Source: Alphaproteobacteria bacterium
GTDB lineage: Bacteria > Pseudomonadota > Alphaproteobacteria > UBA828
Direction of reading: 5' to 3'
Assembly: GCA_022823305.1 (NCBI GenBank)
Contig: JAJDXK010000006.1
Location: 1-60,466, forward strand
Length of the DNA stretch: 60,466 nt
Shown here: positions 1-6,798 of the stretch, one piece after another
Layout of the letters: every line of letters starts with the position of its first letter
Position numbering within the stretch: the stretch's first letter is position 1
The notes under the pieces: model-generated
What the model was told of the DNA's origin: nothing
What the model saw: only the letters and a program-made list of their open reading frames with translations
Database searches by the model: none
Position numbers and translations under genes: made by a program

Positions 1-105
1 GCAGTTGTCGAGCACCTGCTCGCGCGTGTGCAGGCGCGGCATCTTGTACTGGAAGACCGCGCAGCCGACCGTATCCGGGCTGCTGACGATGTCGCCGTGT
101 CTCAT
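1..105 (-). CDS. amiE: Aliphatic amidase, N-terminal part (runs off the window)
   Basis: Only the first 35 codons are present; the gene reads leftward out of the window. The ATG is the complement of 103-105, with a GGGAGG ribosome site about 7 bases upstream. The peptide starts MRHGDI, continues with DTVG and has YKMPRLHT at residues 20-28. These match the N-terminus of the AmiE aliphatic amidases (nitrilase superfamily), cytoplasmic enzymes that hydrolyse short aliphatic amides to ammonia and the acid. The catalytic Glu-Lys-Cys lie beyond the edge and cannot be checked. It diverges from the hydantoinase gene starting at 293, so 106-292 should hold both promoters. A related formamidase is less likely because the opening residues are AmiE-like. 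Confidence 0.8.
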   Translation of the reverse strand, partial: MRHGDIVSSPDTVGCAVFQYKMPRLHTREQVLDNC

Positions 106-292
106 GGCTTTGCCTCCCTGGCCATCCGTATCCTGGCCGCGTTTATACCGCGCACGCGCGCCGCAACCAACAACCCCTGCGGCGGCGGCGCACGGCGGAA
201 GCACGACACGCGCGACGGGAAACGAGACGCTGGACCGCCCCGCATCATCGCGCCCATACTTCCCGGACAACGAACAGGGACGGGAGGCGACG

Positions 293-1657
293 ATGGACCT
301 GATCCTGGCGAACGGCCAGATCGTGACCGCCCACGAGACCTACAACGCCGACATCGGCATCGAGAAGGGCGTCATCAAGCAGATCGGCCACGACCTCGGG
401 CCGGCCGGGCGCACCGTCGACTGCAGCGGCAAGATCCTCTTCCCCGGCGGCGTCGACGTGCACACCCACGTCGAGTTCGAGTTGATGGGCCAGGAGACCG
501 CCGACGACTTCCACTCGTCGACGGTGGCCGCCGCCTGCGGCGGGATCACGACGATCTGCGACTACGCCTTCCCGGAGCCCGGCGAATCGCTGCAGGACTG
601 CCTCGTGAAATGGAACAGGCGGGGCGAGAAGTCGGTGATCGACTACGGCCTGCACCCGACCATCTTCCAGCCCGGCGAGCACACGCTGAGCCAGATGCGG
701 GACTGCGTCGCCGACGGATACACCAGCTTCAAGATCTTCATGGTCGGCTTCGCCGAGTTCGACAAGTACGCGGCCGAATACCTGCGCTGCATGGAGGAGG
801 CCGGCAAGCTCGGCGCCATGGTCAACATCCACTGCGAGGACCAGTGCTGCATCTCCTACATGACGCAGAAGCTGGAGGAGGAGAACAACTCCAACGTCCG
901 CACCTTCCCCGATTCCAGGCCGCGCATCTCGGAAGGGCTGGCCGCCCGCCGCGCGCTCTGGATGGCCCACATGGCCGACGTGCCGGCATACCTCGTGCAC
1001 CTCTCGTGCCAGGAGGGGCTGGACGCGCTCAACGACGCGCGCGGGCGCGGCCAGACCTGCTACGGCGAGACCCGGCCGATCTACCTCCATCTCTCGCGCG
1101 AGCGCTTCAACGAGGAGATCGACCCGGAGCGCTACGTCGGCTGGCCGCCGCTGCGCGAAGCCGACCAGATGGAGGTGATGTGGCAGGCGCTCGACAGCAA
1201 CGTGCTGCAGACCGTCGCCACCGACCACGTCGGCTGGAACATGAAGCAGAAGAAGACCGGCGTGACCGTGGACGAGTTGCTGCCCGGCATGTCGAACCTG
1301 GAGACCGTGCTGCCCATGCTCTACTCCGAGGGCGTGCGCGAGGACCGGCTCTCGCTCCACCGCTTCGTCGACGTGAGCGCGACCCAGCCGGCCAAGCTGA
1401 TGGGCATGTACCCGCAGAAGGGGACCATCGCCGTCGGCTCCGACGCCGACGTCACGGTGTTCGACCCGGAGAAGCCCGTCACGATCCGCCAGCGCGACAT
1501 GCACTCCAACCAGGACTGGGAGCTGCACGAGGGCTTCGAGGTGAAGGGCTGGCCCACGATGACGGTCTCGCGCGGCGACATCATCGTCGAGAACGGCAAG
1601 GTCAACGCCGAGCCCGGTCGCGGCAAGCTGGTCAAGCGGCGCACCTACACCTCCTGA
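293..1657 (+). CDS. hydA: Dihydropyrimidinase / D-hydantoinase
   Basis: A 454-residue cyclic amidohydrolase of normal family length. I see the H57-x-H59 metal motif in DVHTHV, the lysine expected to be carboxylated at K147 (SFKIF), H180 (NIHCED), H236 (VHLSC) and the metal Asp D311 (ATDH). The ATG at 293 is preferred because it follows a GGGAGG site and starts the family's N-terminal LILANGQIV strand; the open frame continues upstream without homology. The family opens the rings of dihydropyrimidines or 5-substituted hydantoins to N-carbamoyl amino acids in the cytoplasm. The ABC ATPase gene starts 9 bases downstream on the same strand, suggesting that the following transporter supplies the substrate. 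Which ring compound is used cannot be read from the sequence. Confidence 0.88.
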   Translation: MDLILANGQIVTAHETYNADIGIEKGVIKQIGHDLGPAGRTVDCSGKILFPGGVDVHTHVEFELMGQETADDFHSSTVAAACGGITTICDYAFPEPGESLQDCLVKWNRRGEKSVIDYGLHPTIFQPGEHTLSQMRDCVADGYTSFKIFMVGFAEFDKYAAEYLRCMEEAGKLGAMVNIHCEDQCCISYMTQKLEEENNSNVRTFPDSRPRISEGLAARRALWMAHMADVPAYLVHLSCQEGLDALNDARGRGQTCYGETRPIYLHLSRERFNEEIDPERYVGWPPLREADQMEVMWQALDSNVLQTVATDHVGWNMKQKKTGVTVDELLPGMSNLETVLPMLYSEGVREDRLSLHRFVDVSATQPAKLMGMYPQKGTIAVGSDADVTVFDPEKPVTIRQRDMHSNQDWELHEGFEVKGWPTMTVSRGDIIVENGKVNAEPGRGKLVKRRTYTS

Positions 1658-1666
1658 GCAGGGGCG

Positions 1667-2509
1667 ATGGCGGTCGCGCAGCGGGAGGACGCGGACACCG
1701 CGCTCCGCGTCGCGGGCCTCTGCAAGAGCTTCGGCGACCTGGAGGTGCTGCGCGACGTCTCGCTCGCCGCGCACGAGCACGACGTGATCGCCATTCTCGG
1801 CGCGAGCGGCTCGGGCAAGAGCACGCTGCTCCGCTGCATCAACCTGCTGGAGGTGCCGGACGCCGGCGAGGTCCACGTCGGCGGCGAGCTGATCCGCATG
1901 AGGCGCGACCGGCGGGGCCAGGCGATGCCGGCGGACCGGCGCCAGGTCGACCGCATCCGTGCCCGGCTCGGCATGGTGTTCCAGCAATTCAACCTGTGGT
2001 CGCACCTCACCGTGATGCAGAACGTGATCGAGGCGCCGGTTCACGTGCTCGGGCTGCCCCGGCGCGAGGCGGTCGACCGCGCCCATGCGCTGCTGGAGAA
2101 GGTGGGCCTCTCGGACAAGCTCGACGCCTACCCGGCCCACCTCTCGGGCGGGCAGGAGCAGCGCGCCGCCATCGCCCGCGCGCTCGCCATGGAGCCCGCG
2201 GTCATGCTCTTCGACGAGCCCACCTCGGCGCTCGACCCCGAGCTCGTGGGCGAGGTGCTGAAGGTCATCCGCGACCTCGCCGAGGAAGGCCGGACCATGC
2301 TGATCGTCACCCACGAGGTCGGCTTCGCCCGCGACGTCTCCTCGCGCACCGTGTTCCTGCACGAAGGCCGGATCGAGGAGGAAGGCGCGTCGCGGGCCGT
2401 GCTGGATGCGCCGCGCTCGCCCCGGCTCAAGCGCTTCCTCTCGGGTGAGCGTTACGGCACCCTGCCCCTGGATCAATCCAGTCACAACGAAGGGAGATCG
2501 GGACCATGA
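1667..2509 (+). CDS. Polar amino-acid type ABC transporter, ATP-binding protein
   Basis: A 280-residue ATPase of the GlnQ/HisP type. It has Walker A GASGSGKST at 45-52, signature LSGGQEQR, Walker B VMLFDEPTSALD and a switch His in VTHEVG. A stretch of about 20 residues between the Walker A region and the Q-loop, rich in Arg and Asp, is typical of HisP. The protein would sit on the cytoplasmic face and power the permeases encoded at 3556 and 4254. Its stop overlaps the start of the binding-protein gene in an ATGA junction, so the two are almost certainly co-translated. It follows the hydantoinase gene by 9 bases, suggesting uptake of a hydantoin, pyrimidine derivative or amino-acid-like nitrogen source. 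Confidence 0.9.
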   Translation: MAVAQREDADTALRVAGLCKSFGDLEVLRDVSLAAHEHDVIAILGASGSGKSTLLRCINLLEVPDAGEVHVGGELIRMRRDRRGQAMPADRRQVDRIRARLGMVFQQFNLWSHLTVMQNVIEAPVHVLGLPRREAVDRAHALLEKVGLSDKLDAYPAHLSGGQEQRAAIARALAMEPAVMLFDEPTSALDPELVGEVLKVIRDLAEEGRTMLIVTHEVGFARDVSSRTVFLHEGRIEEEGASRAVLDAPRSPRLKRFLSGERYGTLPLDQSSHNEGRSGP

Positions 2510-3282
2510 GGAAATTCACGTTCGTGGCGCTGTTCGCGGCGCTCGCGCTCGGCGTCGGCACGGCTGCGGCCGACATGAAGAAGGTGACGCTCGGCACCGA
2601 GGGCGCCTACCCGCCCTTCAACTGGATCGACGAGAACGGCGACCTCCAGGGCTTCGACGTCGAGATCGGCGACGCGCTCTGCGCCGCGGCGAAGCTCGAC
2701 TGCACCTGGGTGGTGCAGGACTGGGACGGCATCATCCCCGGCTTGCTCGCCAAGAAGTACGACGCCATCGTCGCCTCGATGTCCATCACCGAAGAGCGCA
2801 AGCAGAAGGTCGACTTCACCGGCAAGTACTACACCACGCCGGCCAAGTTCGTGCGCATGAAGGGCTCGGGCATCGAGATCACCGACGAGGGCCTGGACGG
2901 CCTGACCGTGGGCGTGCAGCGCGCGACGATCCACGAGAACTTCCTGCGCGACAACTACGGCGACATCGTCGACATCAAGGCCTACGCCACCCAGGACGAG
3001 GCCAACCTCGACTTCGTCTCCGGCCGCGTCGACCTGCTGCTGGCGGACTCGACGGCGCTGCAGGGGGGCTTCCTCGACACGCCCGACGGCGCCGACGCGG
3101 AGTTCGTCGGCCCCGACTTCACCGACCCGCGCTGGTTCGGCGACGGCGCCGGCATCGCCGTGCGCAAGGGGGAGAGCGAGCTTCTCGACGCGCTCGACGG
3201 CGCCATCGCCGCGATCCGCGCCGACGGCACCTACAAGGCGATCAACGACAAGTACTTCGACTTCGACGTCTACGGCGACTAG
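2506..3282 (+). CDS. ABC transporter periplasmic binding protein, amino-acid family 3
   Basis: A 258-residue periplasmic binding protein. It has a cleavable signal peptide of about 22 residues (MRKF, hydrophobic core, GTAAA). The mature part starts with the family-3 pattern TEGAYPPFNW and continues with GFDVEIGDALC and SMSITEERKQKVDFT, the hallmark loop of the lysine/arginine/ornithine and histidine binding proteins. It delivers ligand to the two permeases further downstream. Two Cys close together in the first lobe (ALCAAAKLDC) could form a disulfide. The gene overlaps the ATPase gene by 4 bases but is separated from the permease genes by 273 bases containing a palindromic repeat. Confidence 0.9.
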   Translation: MRKFTFVALFAALALGVGTAAADMKKVTLGTEGAYPPFNWIDENGDLQGFDVEIGDALCAAAKLDCTWVVQDWDGIIPGLLAKKYDAIVASMSITEERKQKVDFTGKYYTTPAKFVRMKGSGIEITDEGLDGLTVGVQRATIHENFLRDNYGDIVDIKAYATQDEANLDFVSGRVDLLLADSTALQGGFLDTPDGADAEFVGPDFTDPRWFGDGAGIAVRKGESELLDALDGAIAAIRADGTYKAINDKYFDFDVYGD

Positions 3283-3356
3283 GGCCGAGACCGACCGCAC
3301 GGGATGGTGGCGGGTTGCAGGACGCTCCCCGCCTTGCATTCCGCGCGGCCCGTGAG

Positions 3357-3468
3357 CCCCCCACCTCACCCCGGCCCTCTCCGCCCCCAGGGGCGGAGAG
3401 GGAGAGAAGGCCGGTGCCGCCACGTTCCCCCTCCGCCCTCCGGGGGGAGGGGGACAGGGGGAGGTGGG
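3357..3468. repeat. Dispersed palindromic repeat, copy 1
   Basis: A block of about 112 bases with outer ends CCCACCTCACCCC and GGGGAGGTGGG and two internal GC-rich hairpins. Related blocks lie at 25221-25334 and 60180-60295. This copy is inverted relative to those two: its left end is the complement of their right ends. It lies between the binding-protein and permease genes of one transporter and could stabilise the upstream mRNA or attenuate transcription. No open frame of its own is credible. Confidence 0.75.
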
Positions 3469-3555
3469 CGTCCGTCGGGCTGCAGTGACCCGGCCAGGTC
3501 GAGTCCTGCTCCAGACCACGCCGCCTGCCCCTCATTGAGTTAGCGGGTTCGGCCC

Positions 3556-4245
3556 ATGCTCGATCTCCGGGGCTACGGCTGGATGCTGTGGCAGGGCCTC
3601 GAGCTCACCATCCTGGTCGGGCTCGGGGCCATGGCGCTGGCGCTCGTGCTCGGCCTCATCGGCGCATGGGGCAAGCTCTCCCGCGCCCGCGCCGGGCGCT
3701 GGGCCGCCGGCACCTATACCACCGTCATCCGCGGCGTGCCGGAGCTGCTGCTGATCCTGCTCGTCTACTACGGCGTGCCGACGCTGATCCAGGACATCGC
3801 CGAGGGCGCGGGTTACCCCTTCATCATCGACATCAACCCCTTCGTCGCCGGCGTCATCACCATCGGATTCATCTACGGCGCGTTTGCCACCGAGGTCTTC
3901 CGCGGCGCCTTTCTCGCCGTGCCGCGCGGGCAGATCGAGGCGGCGCGCGCGCACGGCATGGGCCGCGCGCTCACCTTCCGCCGCATCGTGATGCCGCAGA
4001 TGTGGCGCTTCGCGCTGCCGGGCCTGGGCAACGTGTGGATGGTGCTGATCAAGGCGACGGCGCTGATCTCGGTGATTCAGCTCGAGGAGCTGATGCGCAG
4101 CGCCGACATCGCCGCGCGCGCGACCAAGCTGCCCTTCACCTTCTTCTTCGTCGCCTCGCTCTTCTACCTCGGCATCACGATCGTCTCGATGGTGGTGCAG
4201 CGCCGCGCCGAGGTGTGGGCCAACCGCGGCGTGCGCCGGGCCTGA
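3556..4245 (+). CDS. Amino-acid ABC transporter permease, HisQ-like
   Basis: A 229-residue inner-membrane permease with about five hydrophobic segments. It carries the EAA loop of the HisMQ family at QIEAARAHGMGRALTFRRIV followed by PQMWRFALP, where the ATPase docks. The N-terminal WQGLELTILVG pattern is typical of HisQ/GlnP proteins. It pairs with the second permease encoded 8 bases downstream to form the channel of the importer whose ATPase and binding protein lie at 1667-3282. Confidence 0.9.
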   Translation: MLDLRGYGWMLWQGLELTILVGLGAMALALVLGLIGAWGKLSRARAGRWAAGTYTTVIRGVPELLLILLVYYGVPTLIQDIAEGAGYPFIIDINPFVAGVITIGFIYGAFATEVFRGAFLAVPRGQIEAARAHGMGRALTFRRIVMPQMWRFALPGLGNVWMVLIKATALISVIQLEELMRSADIAARATKLPFTFFFVASLFYLGITIVSMVVQRRAEVWANRGVRRA

Positions 4246-4253
4246 GGCGGACC

Positions 4254-4976
4254 ATGGACCTCGCCATCGTATGGGAGAGCATGCCGCGCCTCCTGGAGGG
4301 CGCCGCGCTCACGGTGGAGATCACCGTCATCAGCGTGGCCATAGGCCTCGCGCTGGCGATACCGCTCGCGATCATGCGGCTCTCGCCGAACCCGCTGCTG
4401 TGGATGCCGGTCTACGGCTATATCCTCTATTTCCGCGGCACGCCGCTCTTGGTGCAGCTCTTCCTGGTCTACTACGGCTCGGGGCAGTTCCGCGTCTTCC
4501 TGGACGGGATCGGCCTCTGGGTGCTGTTCCGCGAGGCCTACTTCTGCGCGGTGCTGACGCTCACGCTCAACACCGCCGCCTATACCGCCGAGATCCTGCG
4601 CGGCGCGATCCAGGGAGTGCCGCGCGGCGACATCGAGGCGGCCCGCGCCCTCGGCTACTCGGGCACGCTGCTCTACCGCCGCATCGTGCTGCCCAAGGCC
4701 TTCCGGCTCGCGCTGCCGGCCTACACCAACGAGGTCGTGTTCCTGCTGCAGGCGACCTCGCTGGTCTCGATCATCACGCTGCTGGACCTCACCGGCGTCG
4801 CCCGCATCATCGTCGCCCGCAGCTTCGAGCCCTACAAGCTCTACATCACCGCAGGGCTGATGTACCTGGCGATGACCTATTTCTTCCTCTTCCTCTCGCG
4901 CCGGCTGGAGCACTGGCTCTCCGCCCACATGCGCGAGCGCCCCGCGAGCGCCGCGGCGGACCGCGCCAGCCGGTAA
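4254..4976 (+). CDS. Amino-acid ABC transporter permease, HisM-like
   Basis: A 240-residue inner-membrane permease and partner of the preceding HisQ-like protein. The EAA loop reads DIEAARALGYSGTLLYRRIV and then LPKAFRLALP. FRGTPLLVQLFLVYYG is the conserved second-segment pattern of HisM/ArtM proteins. The ATG at 4254, just after the upstream stop, gives the proper N-terminus (MDLAIVWESMP); the open frame continues far upstream as an out-of-frame shadow of the preceding permease gene. It appears to be the last gene of the hydantoinase-transporter unit. Confidence 0.9.
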   Translation: MDLAIVWESMPRLLEGAALTVEITVISVAIGLALAIPLAIMRLSPNPLLWMPVYGYILYFRGTPLLVQLFLVYYGSGQFRVFLDGIGLWVLFREAYFCAVLTLTLNTAAYTAEILRGAIQGVPRGDIEAARALGYSGTLLYRRIVLPKAFRLALPAYTNEVVFLLQATSLVSIITLLDLTGVARIIVARSFEPYKLYITAGLMYLAMTYFFLFLSRRLEHWLSAHMRERPASAAADRASR

Positions 4977-5074
4977 CGATGGGGCTCAGGCCCGCGGCTG
5001 GACAACGTGCCCGCGCTCGGCAAGACTTGCCTTCGCGCGTGGCGGCGGGCGCTTCGCGAGCGGGCGACAGGCCG

Positions 5075-5281
5075 ATGCAGTTCACCATAGAGGTCGAGCG
5101 GGAAGAGGACGGGCGCTGGATCGCGGAGATCGCCGAGATCCCGGGCGCGATGACCTATGGCACGAGCCGGGGCGAGGCGATCGCCAGGGTCGAGGCGCTG
5201 GCGCTCCGGGTCCTGGCAGAACGGATCGAGGCGGGCGAGCAGCCTGCCGAGCCGATCAGGATCACCTTCGCCGCCGCATGA
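5075..5281 (+). CDS. hicB: HicB-family antitoxin (short form)
   Basis: A 68-residue protein with the HicB partial RNase H-like fold pattern: MQFTIEVEREEDGRWIAEI, then IPGAMTYGTSRGEAI and a helix ALALRVLAERIE. It ends without a separate DNA-binding domain, as in the short HicB subgroup. It should neutralise the HicA toxin encoded by the next gene. The order is antitoxin first, the reverse of the classical hicAB order, and the genes overlap in an ATGA junction. It is probably transcribed from the 98-base gap after the permease gene. Confidence 0.8.
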   Translation: MQFTIEVEREEDGRWIAEIAEIPGAMTYGTSRGEAIARVEALALRVLAERIEAGEQPAEPIRITFAAA

Positions 5282-5490
5282 GCCGGTGGCGCAGCACGCG
5301 AGCGCGACGCGTGCTCACCACCCTGCAGCGCATCGGCTGGAAGATCAAGCGCACGTCGGGTTCTCACCGAACCCTGTCGCGGGACGGGTATCCGGATTTC
5401 GTCTTCGCCTTCCATGACAGGGAAGAGATCGGCCCGCGCATGCTGGCCCGCATCTCGAAACGGACGGGACTGACTCCCGACGACCTGTGA
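5278..5490 (+). CDS. hicA: HicA-family mRNA interferase toxin
   Basis: A 70-residue HicA/YcfA-like protein with a double-stranded-RNA-binding-like fold. The key pattern is GWKIKRTSGSHRTLSR, with the catalytic His in GSHR, followed by PDFVFAFHD and a C-terminal GPRMLARISKRTGLTPDDL helix. HicA toxins cleave mRNA in the cytoplasm until bound by HicB. Translation is coupled to the antitoxin gene by a 4-base overlap. The pair sits alone between two nutrient-uptake regions, compatible with acquisition as a small mobile module. Confidence 0.85.
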   Translation: MSRWRSTRARRVLTTLQRIGWKIKRTSGSHRTLSRDGYPDFVFAFHDREEIGPRMLARISKRTGLTPDDL

Positions 5491-5541
5491 TCCCCGCGTC
5501 GTCTTCGGCTCAGGCGTATCGGCAGCGCGTGCCAACGCGCT

Positions 5542-6309
5542 TTAGTCGGCGAACGCGTCCCGGTAGTCCTCGTCGCTGAGCACGCTTGCGCCGGTGAGGC
5601 GCAGCATCTCGCGCGCGGGCGCGAGCGACGGATCGGCAATGGCGGCACGGAGGCCCGCCCGCAGCCTCTCCACGTCCTCGTCCGAGGTCGCGGCGGCGGT
5701 GACGAAGGGCAGGGCCGGCGCGGTCGGCGACGAGGTCAGGATGCGGGTGCCGCGCAGCGCGTCGCCGGCCTGGTCGGCGAGCAGGGCGTGCGTCACGCAA
5801 TCGACCGCGCAGGCGTCCGCCTCCCCCGCCGCGACGCGGCGGATGCTGGCGCGATGGGCGCCCGAGGTCACGATCTCTCCGAAGAAGGACTGCGCGTCGT
5901 CGCCGCCGGGCAGGATGCTGCGCCAGACGTGGCAGCCCGAATAGGAGCCCATGCCGTTGACGGCGAGCCGCATGCCCCGCAGCTCGGCGACGCGTTCGGC
6001 CCCGGCGTCCTCGCGGACGATGACGTGCGCCGCGTAGGCGGCGGCGCCGCATCCCGGCGCATCGTAGCTGGGAGTGGCCACCAGCCTCACCGCCGGCCCG
6101 AGCACGTTGACGAAGGGATAGCCGCAGGTCTGGCTGAAGAGCAGCCCGGGCGCGCGCCAGTGGGCGTGATAGTCGTCCGGCCACGTCAGCGCGTCGGGAA
6201 CGTCGCGCAGGCCCTGGTTCCGCAGGTGCCCTGCGAGGCCCGACCACCAGCGCTGCGTGACGGCCCGAACCTCGGGCTCGCAGTACATGGGCAGGCTGGC
6301 GAGACGCAT
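5542..6309 (-). CDS. PhnD-like periplasmic-binding-fold protein, no signal peptide
   Basis: A 255-residue protein of the phosphate/phosphite/phosphonate binding-protein superfamily (PhnD-like, type 2 periplasmic binding fold). Recognisable parts are GLLFSQTCGYPF, VATPSYDAPGC, the hinge region LRGMRLAVNGMGSYSGC and AGEADACAVDCVTHALL. No signal peptide or lipobox is visible at the ATG at 6309, which follows a GAGGA site; a cytosolic location or a missed upstream start is possible. No ABC permease or ATPase adjoins it. It is the last gene of the minus-strand group with the DMFase-type genes, 41 bases after the orphan small-subunit gene. Substrate unknown. Confidence 0.7.
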   Translation of the reverse strand: MRLASLPMYCEPEVRAVTQRWWSGLAGHLRNQGLRDVPDALTWPDDYHAHWRAPGLLFSQTCGYPFVNVLGPAVRLVATPSYDAPGCGAAAYAAHVIVREDAGAERVAELRGMRLAVNGMGSYSGCHVWRSILPGGDDAQSFFGEIVTSGAHRASIRRVAAGEADACAVDCVTHALLADQAGDALRGTRILTSSPTAPALPFVTAAATSDEDVERLRAGLRAAIADPSLAPAREMLRLTGASVLSDEDYRDAFAD

Positions 6310-6350
6310 CGCGGTCCTCGCTGGCTGTCGGGCAGCCGCGCCGCGCCGCC

Positions 6351-6737
6351 TCAGCCGGTGACGATGGGGCTGCGGCCGGCGGCGTCGTCCTCGGCCTTGA
6401 GCTTCTCGGCCTCGGCGAGCGCCGCCTCCGGCGTGTCGAAGCGCAGGTTCTCGAACATGATGAGCGGCTTGGCACGGTCGGCCGCGAGCTGGCCCACGCA
6501 CCACTCCTCGTCCGGCCTGGTACAGACCACGACGTAGAAGCCGGGGATCGGCCCCAGCTTGTGGGCGTTGAGCGCGAAGAGCACCTCGGAGAGGTCGTTG
6601 AGCTTGTCGGGGTCGAGGCCGCCGAGCAGCGCCTCCTCCAGCGCCGTCGCCTGGGCCCGGGTCGGCAGCATCTTCTTGCCCGGCGGCGGCATGACGAGCG
6701 GCATGAGAGAGCTGCGGCTCTTGTCCGAGATGCTCAT
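6351..6737 (-). CDS. Orphan DMFase small-subunit-like protein
   Basis: A 128-residue cytoplasmic protein. Its C-terminal half has the same layout as the two DMFase small subunits in this window: a loop PGFYVVVCTRPDEEWCVGQ, a short strand ending KPLIMF, then an acidic helix AALAEAEKLKAE. In the subunit ending at 9193 the matching parts are TGKYVRICTRPHQEYRIG and EPVKILED. It lies 61 bases downstream of the large-subunit gene and has a GGGGAGAG site before the ATG. It has no large subunit of its own, so it could be an alternative small subunit, a regulator of the same complex, or an independent protein. The family assignment rests on motif spacing that I aligned by eye. Confidence 0.6.
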   Translation of the reverse strand: MSISDKSRSSLMPLVMPPPGKKMLPTRAQATALEEALLGGLDPDKLNDLSEVLFALNAHKLGPIPGFYVVVCTRPDEEWCVGQLAADRAKPLIMFENLRFDTPEAALAEAEKLKAEDDAAGRSPIVTG

Positions 6738-6798
6738 CCGCAGGCTCTCCCCGCCCCGGCCGCGGCGGCGTCGCGTCGCCGCTTGACCTGTCGTCCCC

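Noticed and set aside
28..2485. Very long open frames on the opposite strand or in other frames across the hydantoinase and ATPase genes
   Set aside because: They are typical shadows in GC-rich DNA: Arg/Ala/Pro-rich, without family motifs, and overlapping genes with complete catalytic motifs.
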